From Methylococcales bacterium (lineage in GTDB: Bacteria; Pseudomonadota; Gammaproteobacteria; Methylococcales; Methylomonadaceae): a stretch of 64,000 nucleotides of DNA. The notes below the pieces were generated by a model. The model was not told where the DNA came from, searched no databases, and worked only from the letters and a program-made list of their open reading frames with translations. Every line of letters begins with the position of its first letter. The stretch's first letter is position 1. The stretch is from NCBI GenBank assembly GCA_028715725.1, contig JAQURG010000006.1, positions 1 to 64,000 on the forward strand, read 5' to 3'. The position numbers were made by a program, and so were the translations under genes. Below are positions 36,715 through 45,913 of the stretch, one piece after another.

Positions 36715-38598
36715 ATGTCCTCAAATCCACAAAATCAATCCAAAGAACAACTGGCGGGATTAGCTTTAAGTGCAATAGGCGTCGTATTCGGAGATATCGG
36801 CACCAGTCCGCTATATGCTATCAAGGAAGTATTCCACAGCGGATTACCCATTGATAAAATCCATGTGCTCGGCGTATTGTCGCTGATTTTCTGGTCATTA
36901 ACGCTGGTTGTGACCACGAAGTACGCCATTTTTATTATGCGCGCCGATAACAAGGGCGAAGGCGGCATTATCGCGCTTATGGCTCTTGCTTTGCAGGGTT
37001 CCAAGAATAATCCTAAAAAGATGGCCTTTATACTCACTATCGGTTTAATAGGCGCATCACTATTTTATGGCGATAGCATTATCACCCCTGCAATCTCGGT
37101 ACTCAGCGCGGTCGAAGGTCTGAAAATTATTGCCCCTCCACTGGCCGATTATGTGCTGCCGATTACCATTATCGTGCTGGGAGCCTTGTTTTTTATTCAA
37201 GCGAAAGGCACAGGCAAGGTCGGTAAAATCTTTTCTCCGGTTATGTGTTTCTGGTTTGCTTTGCTTGCGTTGCTGGGGATTATAAATATCATCCATGAAC
37301 CCGATGTATGCATGGCAGTCAACCCTTATTATGCGGTACATTTGCTGCTTAATTCAGGCTGGCATGGTTTTTTGATCATGGGCGCGGTCGTACTGGCGAT
37401 CACCGGCGCCGAAGCGCTGTATGCAGATATGGGACACTTCGGCCTGAAACCGATACGTTATGCATGGTTTATTTTAGTATTCCCGGCGCTGTTGCTTAAT
37501 TACTTCGGCCAAGGCGCATTGCTGATCAATCATCCCGACGCGATACAAAACCCCTTCTATTTACTTGCACCGACCTGGGCGCTGTATCCCTTGCTGATCC
37601 TGTCAACGCTGGCCACCGTTATTGCCTCGCAAGCGGTGATATCCGGTGCTTTTTCCGTGGCGCGGCAGGCCATCCAGATGGGTTATTGTCCGCGCATGAA
37701 TATCTTACATACGTCAGGCCAGGAAAAGGGACAAGTCTATGTTCCTGCCGTCAATTGGCTGTTAATGGGGTCTGTTTTCGTGCTGGTGCTCAGCTTTCAA
37801 TCATCTTCAGCACTGGCATCGGCTTATGGTATAGCGGTTACCGGCACCATGATAGTTGACACTATACTCGCATTTATCATTATCCAGAGTTTATGGCAGT
37901 GGAAAACAGTTACCAGCATAATTTTCCTGTCGACTTTTCTGGCTATAGACTTACTGTTTTTTTCTTCCAACAGCTTGAAAATCCCTACCGGAGGCTGGCT
38001 TCCTCTTGCTATTGCCACCATTCTTTTTTTATTGTTGACAACATGGATTAAGGGACGAGGGTTACTCTCGCAATATATGGATGAGAGAAGGGTATTATTT
38101 GAGGATCTGGAAGAGGAAACCATCGACAAACTGGCGCGCGTGGAAGGAACTGCAATTTATTTAACCAGAAGCTTGCACGGTGTGCCTCAGGTACTGCTGC
38201 ACAACCTTGAACACAATCATGTATTGCATCAGCAAGTCATTGTACTGACCATCGTTACCACAAATGAACCTTATGTTGACGAAGAGCATCTTGTCAAAAT
38301 CAGGACCTTCGGTGAAAATCGGAATTTTTATCGGGTAAAACTGTATTACGGTTTTAAACAAAACGCTGATGTTCGTCGTGCATTGGAGTTGTGCAGGAAG
38401 GAAGGGTTGGATTTTGACCCTAAAACGGCCTCTTTCTTCATCGGCAGTGAAAAAGTGACTTTTCGTAACAAAAGCCCTATGCCGAAATGGCGCAGGGCAT
38501 TGTTCAGGTTTTTATTCCACAATTCTACGAGCCCCATAGAGTTTTTTAAAATACCTGTAGACCGGGTTGTAGAGCTCGGAATCCGTATCGAACTATAA
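36715..38598 (+). CDS. kup: Low-affinity potassium transporter Kup
   Basis: 627 residues, the usual size. It begins LAGLALSAIGVVFGDIGTSPLYA, a hallmark of KUP transporters, and has about 12 transmembrane helices followed by a cytoplasmic C-terminal domain (about 455-627). It takes up K+ with protons. Together with the upstream antiporter it forms a cation-homeostasis pair, though 124 bases separate them. Confidence 0.97.
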   Translation: MSSNPQNQSKEQLAGLALSAIGVVFGDIGTSPLYAIKEVFHSGLPIDKIHVLGVLSLIFWSLTLVVTTKYAIFIMRADNKGEGGIIALMALALQGSKNNPKKMAFILTIGLIGASLFYGDSIITPAISVLSAVEGLKIIAPPLADYVLPITIIVLGALFFIQAKGTGKVGKIFSPVMCFWFALLALLGIINIIHEPDVCMAVNPYYAVHLLLNSGWHGFLIMGAVVLAITGAEALYADMGHFGLKPIRYAWFILVFPALLLNYFGQGALLINHPDAIQNPFYLLAPTWALYPLLILSTLATVIASQAVISGAFSVARQAIQMGYCPRMNILHTSGQEKGQVYVPAVNWLLMGSVFVLVLSFQSSSALASAYGIAVTGTMIVDTILAFIIIQSLWQWKTVTSIIFLSTFLAIDLLFFSSNSLKIPTGGWLPLAIATILFLLLTTWIKGRGLLSQYMDERRVLFEDLEEETIDKLARVEGTAIYLTRSLHGVPQVLLHNLEHNHVLHQQVIVLTIVTTNEPYVDEEHLVKIRTFGENRNFYRVKLYYGFKQNADVRRALELCRKEGLDFDPKTASFFIGSEKVTFRNKSPMPKWRRALFRFLFHNSTSPIEFFKIPVDRVVELGIRIEL

Positions 38599-38689
38599 AA
38601 TGAGAACGACAATCTTGGTCAGTGGATTATATTGATAATTTTCTGGCCGAGTGGATATCTTCTCACACCGTCTTTCAATCAATTAATCC

Positions 38690-39100
38690 CTATTCTTCCA
38701 CCGTTACGAAGGCTAATTTTGCTATACCGGCGTGCTGCACCGTCGCCATGACTTCTGCAATTTTGGCATAAATCACGTTTTGATCGGAATATAGATGCAC
38801 GCCAATTTCCGGGTTTTTCGCCAATTCGGCTTTCAGAACGGTCTCAAGCGCTGCCAGATCCGGAACCGGATTTTTGTTAATCATGATAGCGCCTTGCGCA
38901 TTGATACTTAACTGCAACGGTTGTGCGTTAATATCAGCGGTTGTTTCAACAGTCTTCGGCAACTTGACATGGACCGATTGCGTAACCAGCGGCGCGGTAA
39001 CCAGTAAAATAATCACCAGCACCAGCATCACGTCCACCAAGGGTGTAACATTAATTTCGCTTAACGCGCTCTCATCTTCGGATTGAGGTTTAAACGCCAT
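38690..39100 (-). CDS. exbD: ExbD/TolR family biopolymer transport protein
   Basis: 136 residues. The single transmembrane helix in SEINVTPLVDVMLVLVIILLVTAP contains the functional Asp, then a periplasmic domain. ExbD with ExbB converts the proton motive force into movement of TonB. It is the last gene of tonB-exbB-exbD, one base after exbB. Confidence 0.95.
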   Translation of the reverse strand: MAFKPQSEDESALSEINVTPLVDVMLVLVIILLVTAPLVTQSVHVKLPKTVETTADINAQPLQLSINAQGAIMINKNPVPDLAALETVLKAELAKNPEIGVHLYSDQNVIYAKIAEVMATVQHAGIAKLAFVTVEE

Positions 39101-39101
39101 C

Positions 39102-39761
39102 TTATGCCAGCCCGCTCTTGGCGTCTAAAGCAACCGATAAAAAACTGGCGACGAAGTTTTCCAGGCGCGTACGCTGTACTTTCATGCGGCGGAGGAAAAA
39201 GTTATACGCCAAAACCGCCGGCACAGCGACGGCAATACCAATTGCGGTCGCCACCAACGCATCGCCGATCGGGCCTGCAACAACGTCCAGACTGGTGGAA
39301 CCGCTCTCAGTAATATCGTGCATGGCATTCATAATACCGAGTACCGTACCAAATAAACCGACAAAAGGCGCTGTACTGCCGATACTTGCCAATAGCGTTA
39401 AACCGCTTTCCATGGTGTGCTGTTCCGCTTGCAATTGCTCCCGCAAGGCCTGTTCCAGCAATTCTGCCGAATCGCCGCGGTGTCTAAGCACAGTTCCTGC
39501 CGAACGTTGATGTTCTTCAAGCCACATTAAACCTTTATAGGCAAGCCGCGCTTGCGATCCTTTGGCTAAATCGGACGATAATGTTTTAACTTTTTTTAAA
39601 TCGGGCAAATTCCAGAAAGCGCTTTCAAAACGTTCATTGGAACGGCTGTTATTGAAAAATTGCCAGATTTTGAAAAAAATTAACGTCCATGTAACGACTG
39701 AAAAAATCAGTAATGTGTAAAGTGTCGCATTTATAATGAAGCCGGGGGCGATAGTGAGCAT
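39102..39761 (-). CDS. exbB: ExbB/TolQ family proton channel protein
   Basis: 219 residues with three transmembrane helices. Conserved motif SIGSTAPFVGLFGTVLGIMNA, then IGDALVATAIGIAVAVPAVLAYN. It is the pentameric channel partner of ExbD. Proximity to a TonB gene favours ExbB over TolQ. Confidence 0.95.
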   Translation of the reverse strand: MLTIAPGFIINATLYTLLIFSVVTWTLIFFKIWQFFNNSRSNERFESAFWNLPDLKKVKTLSSDLAKGSQARLAYKGLMWLEEHQRSAGTVLRHRGDSAELLEQALREQLQAEQHTMESGLTLLASIGSTAPFVGLFGTVLGIMNAMHDITESGSTSLDVVAGPIGDALVATAIGIAVAVPAVLAYNFFLRRMKVQRTRLENFVASFLSVALDAKSGLA

Positions 39762-39792
39762 TCAGTAATTATCCTCGTATAACGGTTTGAAT

Positions 39793-40590
39793 TTATTGTT
39801 GAAGTTTAAATTGCAGCTTTTGCACGGCGCGTTGCGGCACAGCGACGCCACCGACAATTTTTTCTTTAAACTCCCATTTACTGATGGCAGTCAGTGCGGC
39901 ATCATCAAAAATTGACTCGGGTTCTGAACTTATAACCACTGCATCAGCCACCGAACCATCAGTCGTAATCGTAAATTCGACTTTTACCCAACCTTCGATA
40001 TGCCGCCTGGCAGCGCGCGCAGGGTATTTCGGGGGTACCCGGACCAACGGCACAACACCTGAAACAACAACTTTACTGCTATCACTTCCATGTCCTGTTG
40101 TTTTAGCCGTAACTTGCGAATTTGCAGTTTTTGATGCAGTTGAAGCCGCCGTTGCGGGCGCCGGCGCAACCACGGGGGGAGCGGTAATTGGCGCAGGCTC
40201 AAATTTCGGCACGGGAATAACTTCTTTCATTTCCGCCGGCTGATGCTTAGGTGCAGGCGCAGGTTTATTCACTACAGTTTTTTTAACTGTTTTAAGTGAT
40301 TTTACAACAGATTTGGACTTTATTGGTTCTTTTCTGACAGGCGCGGGCGGTGGTTCTTTTGCCGCTTGCTGTTTTCCAGCCGGCTCAGGTTTTGGTAATA
40401 TTGCAACGTTCATGACCGCCAACGGCTTTTTACGTTCTGTTTTAGCCGCATTTAACAAGCAAAATGCTAAAGCCATATGCAACGACACAACCGTCATCAA
40501 CAGCAATCCCGCAACCAAGCGCGATTTTTTATGTTGTTCTAGTGGATTAAAACTGGAGCCATCGAAATATATTGTGCTTGATATAGCCAT
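39793..40590 (-). CDS. tonB: TonB energy transducer
   Basis: 265 residues. N-terminal cytoplasmic tail of about 20 residues, one transmembrane helix (about 25-47, HMALAFCLL), a long Pro/Lys/Ala-rich spacer (about 65-165) and a C-terminal TonB domain (PKYPARAARRHIEGWVKVEFTI). The spacer spans the periplasm, and the end contacts TonB-dependent receptors. The upstream 40591-40869 holds no gene. Confidence 0.95.
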   Translation of the reverse strand: MAISSTIYFDGSSFNPLEQHKKSRLVAGLLLMTVVSLHMALAFCLLNAAKTERKKPLAVMNVAILPKPEPAGKQQAAKEPPPAPVRKEPIKSKSVVKSLKTVKKTVVNKPAPAPKHQPAEMKEVIPVPKFEPAPITAPPVVAPAPATAASTASKTANSQVTAKTTGHGSDSSKVVVSGVVPLVRVPPKYPARAARRHIEGWVKVEFTITTDGSVADAVVISSEPESIFDDAALTAISKWEFKEKIVGGVAVPQRAVQKLQFKLQQ

Positions 40591-40869
40591 GAAAACAATG
40601 ACTGTTTGAAAATGTGCTGTTGTATTTGAAAGAAGCTAATTATAACGAATTGCTAAAAAAATAGCCTGTTATCTGGAAAGAAATGTAGACAGAGTATAAA
40701 AATTGCGTAGAGCCTTCCAAGAATTTTTATCTTCATCTATACGCTTAAACCACCGGAATGATCATGCCTAGCCCGTTAAATTTTCGGAATTAATGAATTA
40801 ACTGCGAACTCACCGTCTACAAAATTGCCAGTAATAAAGGATAAAGAAGGCGTCCGGCTGTAAATTATT

Positions 40870-41916
40870 TCATTTCACAAAAGCAATAAATCGCCGGTAA
40901 GGCGATCCCTGCTTCCAGGTGAAGGCCTCAGTGTAATAGTGCATTAAAGCCAGGTAGCCCAACAATCCCACAGTAATGGCTTTACGAATCTGAACGCCAA
41001 AAAAGAACTCTGTTATGGCATTAACAATGCCGTCGCCATAAGCCTGTAATACAAACGCCAGCATAAACGAGCACACCGGCAATACGATAAAAACATGCAT
41101 ATGACAGCGCGAAGCATAGCGATAAATAAAATTCTGCGGATGCCGGCAGTGCCGGTTGTAATCATGCGTAACATAGAAAACGTAGGCTGTCGCATCATGT
41201 ACCAGCCGTGGCGCCAGAATTGCCAGAAAATAATATTGCTGCACATAAAAATAAAAACTGCTTAATACCAGCAGGATGTTGGACCAGAAAAACAATTTGC
41301 CAAATGTAGCGGTTATATAGCGCTGGCAGTAAATTGCACTGAAAACCAGCGCGGTGCATAAACCGGCGGCAATATGCCTTATCAATTCCACCTGCTGTGC
41401 ATTCAGGCTGTTTTTCAAAAAAATGCCGATATAAATAAAAAGCCCTGCCGCCACACTTAACCATAATAACAGATAAAATGCCCATGAAGGCAGAGGGCAA
41501 ATACCGCGGGCTACGCCATGCTGTTGCTTGAGCACATGGTATACCGTCCAGGCAGCAACCAGAACATAAAATACTTGGTAAGGAATAAATAAACTGCCTG
41601 CGCCAAAAAAAATCACAATGGCGGCCGTCATTCCTAAAAGATTACGCTGATAAAACTTCAGGTATTCTGTGTTACTGGTCAACAGGAGGGCGCTGGCGAC
41701 TATATGCGGCGTTCCGAACAGGATCTGGAATAATATGAAGTGTGACGGACTGCTGGGTAAGTTATTTCTTAAAAACCCTTGCCAAAACCAGTCGTCGATC
41801 AGCTGCAATATCAGACAAAGAGGAATAATGGCATATAGCCCTAACAATAACCGGAATGAGACCGCCAGCTTGTGTTCAGCTTTTAAGTCCTGGGTGGCAG
41901 CAATTTGTGCAGACAT
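40870..41916 (-). CDS. Histidine-rich polytopic membrane protein, unknown function
   Basis: 348 residues from the ATG at 41916 (MSAQIAATQDLKAEHKL); an upstream in-frame start would overlap the divergent HIT gene region. About eight to nine transmembrane segments. His residues sit near membrane borders in FGTPHIVASALLL, TVYHVLKQQHGVARG, RLVHDATAYVFYVTHDYNRHC and LMHYYTEAFTWKQGSPYRRFI. The last resembles the HYYxDxFIWK motif of uncharacterised bacterial membrane proteins. Clustered His in a membrane enzyme could bind metal, as in desaturase- or hydroxylase-like proteins, but that is inference. I do not know its function. Confidence 0.78.
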   Translation of the reverse strand: MSAQIAATQDLKAEHKLAVSFRLLLGLYAIIPLCLILQLIDDWFWQGFLRNNLPSSPSHFILFQILFGTPHIVASALLLTSNTEYLKFYQRNLLGMTAAIVIFFGAGSLFIPYQVFYVLVAAWTVYHVLKQQHGVARGICPLPSWAFYLLLWLSVAAGLFIYIGIFLKNSLNAQQVELIRHIAAGLCTALVFSAIYCQRYITATFGKLFFWSNILLVLSSFYFYVQQYYFLAILAPRLVHDATAYVFYVTHDYNRHCRHPQNFIYRYASRCHMHVFIVLPVCSFMLAFVLQAYGDGIVNAITEFFFGVQIRKAITVGLLGYLALMHYYTEAFTWKQGSPYRRFIAFVK

Positions 41917-42008
41917 GAAACTTACCTTTAGTGTTATTTTTCTTGGCAAAATATAAGTTAAACTGATTATTCCGTCGCTTTCAAGCATTGCTTTTAATTT
42001 TTACGATC

Positions 42009-42422
42009 ATGACAACCCCATTTCAGTTACATCAACGCCTCCAGCAAGACTGCATAACAATTGGCCATTTTAAATTGTGCCAGTTACTGATGATGAATGA
42101 CAGCCATTACCCCTGGTTTATTCTGGTGCCGGCAAAAGCGGACATCACGGAAATTTATCAGCTTTCCAAACCGGATCAGTTCACCTTGCTCGAAGAATCC
42201 AGTTATTTTGCAGAAAACCTGGCTGAGCTTTATAAAGCGGACAAAATAAATATTGCAGCTATCGGCAATCTGGTGCCGCAATTGCATATTCATCATATAG
42301 TCCGCTATCGGAATGATAAAGCGTGGCCTGATCCGGTTTGGGGGAAATTTGCAACCCTGCCCTACACGCAGCAGCAAATCGAAGATAATATTGCCCGCGT
42401 TAAAACCCAGTTAAGATTGTGA
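42009..42422 (+). CDS. HIT domain protein
   Basis: 137 residues from the ATG at 42009. The active-site-like motif is VPQLHIHHIVRYRNDKAWPDPVWG, a HIT triad variant (H-x-H-H) found in a group of proteobacterial HIT-like proteins; other conserved parts are LCQLLMMNDSHYPWFILVP and FAENLAELYKADKINIAAIGN. HIT proteins are nucleotide hydrolases or transferases; the substrate here is unknown. It is divergent from the membrane protein and convergent with pyrC. Confidence 0.85.
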   Translation: MTTPFQLHQRLQQDCITIGHFKLCQLLMMNDSHYPWFILVPAKADITEIYQLSKPDQFTLLEESSYFAENLAELYKADKINIAAIGNLVPQLHIHHIVRYRNDKAWPDPVWGKFATLPYTQQQIEDNIARVKTQLRL

Positions 42423-42441
42423 AGATTAACCGGATTGAATT

Positions 42442-43473
42442 TCAGCGCAACTTCCAGCTCAACGCCTCGTTCGCTTTCAAGGGCATAATAGAATGTTCAT
42501 TAACGCCGTAAACTGCTGGAACAGTCCAGGTAATTTTATCCAGGGTAACAGAGCCTGAATTTCTGGGTAAACGGTAAAAATCAGCGCCGAAAAAACTGGC
42601 GAAACCTTCCAGTTTGTCCAATGACCCGGCACGCTCAAAAGCTTCGGCATACAGCTCCAACGCTGCATGGGCGCTATAACAACCGGCGCAGCCACAGGCA
42701 TTCTCTTTTAATGAAGTCAGATGCGGCGCGCTGTCTGTACCTAAAAAGAATTTAGGGTTGCCGCTGGTGGCCGCCTCGACTAATGCCAGACGGTGCGACT
42801 CGCGTTTTATAATCGGCAGACAATAATAGTGAGGCCTTATACCCCCCGCCAGTATCGCATTGCGGTTAAACAGCAAATGCTGGGGAGTGATGGTTGCTGC
42901 GATATTAACGCCGGCCGCCTGCACGAACTGTACGGCCTCCGTTGTGGTAACATGTTCGGCCACAATGCGTAAACCGGGAAAATTATCAGCAATATCCGCC
43001 AGATGCTTATCTATAAACAGCTTTTCACGATCAAAGATATCACAGTCCTGATCGGTGACTTCGCCATGAATCAGTAACGGAATATCATGCTTTTCCATCG
43101 CAGCAAATAACGCATAAACAGCCTTAATATCGGCAACACCCGAATCCGAGTGGGTCGTGGCGCCTGCCGGATAAAGTTTAAAGGCATGAACAGCATCCGA
43201 GTCGGCGGCTTTTTTGATCTCATCCGGCGTAGTCGAATCCGTCAGATACAGCGTCATCAAGGGCGTAAAATCGCCGCCTTCAGGAATTGCCTGCAAAATC
43301 TCGTCCCGATACGCTAATGCCTGAGCCACTGCAGTTACAGGAGGCTTAAGATTCGGCATGATAATAGCTCGTGCGAATTGCCTGACAGTGTGCGGTAAAA
43401 CGGTTTTTAAAACAGCGCCGTTTCGTACATGGGCGTGCCAGTCATCAGGGCGGGTTATGGTTAATGTTTTCAT
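42442..43473 (-). CDS. pyrC: Dihydroorotase, class II (PyrC)
   Basis: 343 residues. The metal ligands are visible: DDWHAHVRNG near the N-terminus, the carboxylated Lys in HAFKLYPAGATTHSD, LLIHGEVTD, VAEHVTTTEAV and the catalytic Asp in FLGTDSAPH. It closes carbamoyl aspartate to dihydroorotate in pyrimidine synthesis. It ends convergent with the HIT gene 19 bases away. Confidence 0.97.
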   Translation of the reverse strand: MKTLTITRPDDWHAHVRNGAVLKTVLPHTVRQFARAIIMPNLKPPVTAVAQALAYRDEILQAIPEGGDFTPLMTLYLTDSTTPDEIKKAADSDAVHAFKLYPAGATTHSDSGVADIKAVYALFAAMEKHDIPLLIHGEVTDQDCDIFDREKLFIDKHLADIADNFPGLRIVAEHVTTTEAVQFVQAAGVNIAATITPQHLLFNRNAILAGGIRPHYYCLPIIKRESHRLALVEAATSGNPKFFLGTDSAPHLTSLKENACGCAGCYSAHAALELYAEAFERAGSLDKLEGFASFFGADFYRLPRNSGSVTLDKITWTVPAVYGVNEHSIMPLKANEALSWKLR

Positions 43474-43575
43474 TGTGGGCGGTGTGTCTGTAAAATAGCC
43501 AGTTATTTTATAGTACTTGGAAAATCTAGATACAGTCCTTATTGTAGTTATTATTTTTTGTTATCGGAGTGGTCA

Positions 43576-43851
43576 ATGCCAATTTACGAATACCAATGTC
43601 AATCCTGTGGTCATGAGCACGAAGCTTTACAGAAACTCGGCGCGGAACCCCTGATTGTTTGCCCTGCTTGCACGAGGCCGGAATTGATGAAAAAAGTCTC
43701 TGCTGCCGGATTCAGATTAAAAGGCAGCGGCTGGTATGAAACCGATTTTAAGAGCGGCGCCAAAAAGAACGTGGCAGGCGAAGCGAATGGTGCCAGCGCC
43801 GCCTCATCCTCCGGCAATTGCCCAGGCGGCGGCTGTACTAAAAGCCATTAA
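43576..43851 (+). CDS. FmdB-type zinc ribbon regulatory protein
   Basis: 91 residues from the ATG at 43576. MPIYEYQCQSCGHEHEALQ is the FmdB/CxxC_CxxC start, with the second pair in VCPACTRPELMKKVSAAGF, then the FRLKGSGWYETDF segment and a low-complexity Ala/Ser/Gly tail ending GNCPGGGCTKSH. Such small zinc ribbon proteins often precede aspS in proteobacteria, as here. The function is poorly known. A perfect terminator follows. Confidence 0.9.
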   Translation: MPIYEYQCQSCGHEHEALQKLGAEPLIVCPACTRPELMKKVSAAGFRLKGSGWYETDFKSGAKKNVAGEANGASAASSSGNCPGGGCTKSH

Positions 43852-43862
43852 CAAAAACAGAC

Positions 43863-43894
43863 AAAAGGCGCACATAATCTAACTTGCGCCTTTT
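43863..43894 (+). terminator. Rho-independent terminator after the FmdB-type gene
   Basis: AAAAGGCGCA (43863-43872) pairs perfectly with TGCGCCTTTT (43885-43894). The 10-bp stem with A and T flanks is a typical bidirectional intrinsic terminator and separates the small gene from aspS. Confidence 0.8.
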
Positions 43895-43941
43895 GCCTTA
43901 ATCTCAAATTTAACAACTTTTTTATATCAACAGGAAAATTT

Positions 43942-45735
43942 ATGCGTACTCACAAGTGCGGAGAATTAAACACACAACAGCTAGGCGAAACGGTTTCAAT
44001 CTGCGGTTGGGTGCATAAACGCAGAGATCACGGCGGTGTTATTTTTATCGACCTCAGAGACCGTGCCGGTCTGGTGCAGGTCGTGGTTGACCCCGACGTA
44101 GCAGCAACCTTTGCCATTGCTGAACATGTCCGCAGTGAATATGTATTAAGGATTACAGGCCTGGTCCGCAACCGTCCTGAAGGCACAATCAATGCCAATA
44201 TGCATTCCGGCGCGATTGAAATACTGGCCAGGGATATTGAAGTCCTGAACGAATCTGAAACCCCGCCCTTCCCTGTCGAAAGCGAGATTGAAGTCAACGA
44301 GGAACTGCGTTTGCGCTACCGTTATATTGACTTGCGTCGTACCGTGATGCAGGAAAAAATGAAAGTGCGCCGTGATGTTACCCGTGCCTTGAGAAACTTT
44401 CTCGACGATAACGAGTTCTTTGAGATTGAAACGCCGTATTTGACCAAAGCGACGCCCGAAGGCGCACGCGACTATATTGTTCCGAGCCGTACCCACGAAA
44501 ATTCGTTTTTCGCGCTGCCGCAATCGCCGCAATTATACAAACAAATGCTGATGGTCGCGGGCATGGACCGTTATTACCAGGTCGTGCGTTGTTTCCGCGA
44601 TGAAGACCTGCGCGCCGACCGTCAACCCGAATTTACTCAATTGGATATCGAAACCTCGTTCATGGATGAAAATGAAATCATGAACATCATGGAAGAAATG
44701 ATTCGCCAGTTATTTGCGAAAGTCATTAATGTCGAGCTGGATGCCAAATTTCCTCGTATGAGCCACAAGGAAGCCTTATCACGCTTCGGCATCGATCGCC
44801 CCGATTTGCGGATTCCGCTGGAATTGGTTGATATTGCCGACGATATGAAAAACGTCGATTTCAAGGTTTTCTCAGCGCCTGCCAATGATCCGAAAGGCCG
44901 CGTTGTTGCGATGCGTGTCCCTAACGCCGGTGATTTAAGCCGCAAAGACATTGATGAGTTGACTAGGTATGTCAGCATTTACGGCGCCAGAGGCTTGGCT
45001 TATATCAAAGTCAACGATTTGTCCGCAGGTATTGACGGCTTGCAATCACCTATCATTAAATTTGCCCCGGCTGAAGTTTGGGCCAGCGTACTGGCTAAAA
45101 CACGCGCACAAACTGGCGATTTAATATTCTTCGGCGCAGATAAAGCCAACATTGTTAATGAAGCGATGGGCGCATTGCGAGTCAAACTGGGCCATGACCT
45201 TAATTTGTTGCAAGGCGACTGGAAACCGGTTTGGGTGGTTGACTTCCCGATGTTTGATTGGGACGAGAAAGCCGGACGTTATAACGCCATTCATCACCCG
45301 TTCACTGCGCCAAGCTGCTCGGTTGAAGAACTGGTGGCCAATCCGGGCGCGGCATTATCGCGCGCTTATGATCTGGTATTGAACGGCACAGAAGTCGGCG
45401 GCGGTTCAATCCGTATCAACCGCACTTTCATGCAGCAAACCGTATTTGAAATTTTAGGCATAGGCGAAGACGAAGCCAGGGAAAAATTCGGCTTTCTGCT
45501 GGATGCTCTGAAATACGGCGCGCCTCCGCATGGCGGCCTTGCATTCGGTCTTGATCGTCTGGTCATGCTGATGACAGGCTCACATTCCATCCGTGATGTG
45601 ATAGCTTTTCCGAAAACCCAGTCGGCAGCCTGCCCTCTGGTTAATGCGCCGGCGGTCGTAACCGATGAGCAATTAAAAGAGCTGGGAATCCGCTTGATTA
45701 AACCTGCGGGAAAAGAAAAAGTTAAGCAGGATTAA
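43942..45735 (+). CDS. aspS: Aspartyl-tRNA synthetase
   Basis: 597 residues, the size of bacterial-type AspRS. N-terminal OB-fold anticodon domain ([20 protein letters not shown]), class II motif 2 ([16 protein letters not shown]), the GAD insertion (about 290-420) and motif 3 ([12 protein letters not shown]). It charges tRNA-Asp. Whether it also misacylates tRNA-Asn cannot be told from this window. Confidence 0.98.
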   Translation: MRTHKCGELNTQQLGETVSICGWVHKRRDHGGVIFIDLRDRAGLVQVVVDPDVAATFAIAEHVRSEYVLRITGLVRNRPEGTINANMHSGAIEILARDIEVLNESETPPFPVESEIEVNEELRLRYRYIDLRRTVMQEKMKVRRDVTRALRNFLDDNEFFEIETPYLTKATPEGARDYIVPSRTHENSFFALPQSPQLYKQMLMVAGMDRYYQVVRCFRDEDLRADRQPEFTQLDIETSFMDENEIMNIMEEMIRQLFAKVINVELDAKFPRMSHKEALSRFGIDRPDLRIPLELVDIADDMKNVDFKVFSAPANDPKGRVVAMRVPNAGDLSRKDIDELTRYVSIYGARGLAYIKVNDLSAGIDGLQSPIIKFAPAEVWASVLAKTRAQTGDLIFFGADKANIVNEAMGALRVKLGHDLNLLQGDWKPVWVVDFPMFDWDEKAGRYNAIHHPFTAPSCSVEELVANPGAALSRAYDLVLNGTEVGGGSIRINRTFMQQTVFEILGIGEDEAREKFGFLLDALKYGAPPHGGLAFGLDRLVMLMTGSHSIRDVIAFPKTQSAACPLVNAPAVVTDEQLKELGIRLIKPAGKEKVKQD

Positions 45736-45784
45736 GCGTTAAATCTAAACCTCGGTTTCCACCCTTAAAAATCATACAGAGCCG

Positions 45785-45818
45785 TGAAGGGAGGCAGAAT
45801 CGTCTGTCCTCCCCTTCA
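45785..45818 (+). terminator. Probable terminator after aspS
   Basis: TGAAGGGAGGCAGA and TCTGTCCTCCCCTTCA form an imperfect GC-rich stem with a 4-base loop (ATCG) and one or two bulges, about 50 bases after the aspS stop. TAATTT follows. Its place before the next promoter region suits a terminator. Confidence 0.6.
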
Positions 45819-45913
45819 TAATTTGTCCGTTATGATTGTACAGCTTAAAAACCACGATATTGCCTGTGCAGCAAAATGCATAATCATGACTCGTACTATT
45901 ACAGACGGATACG

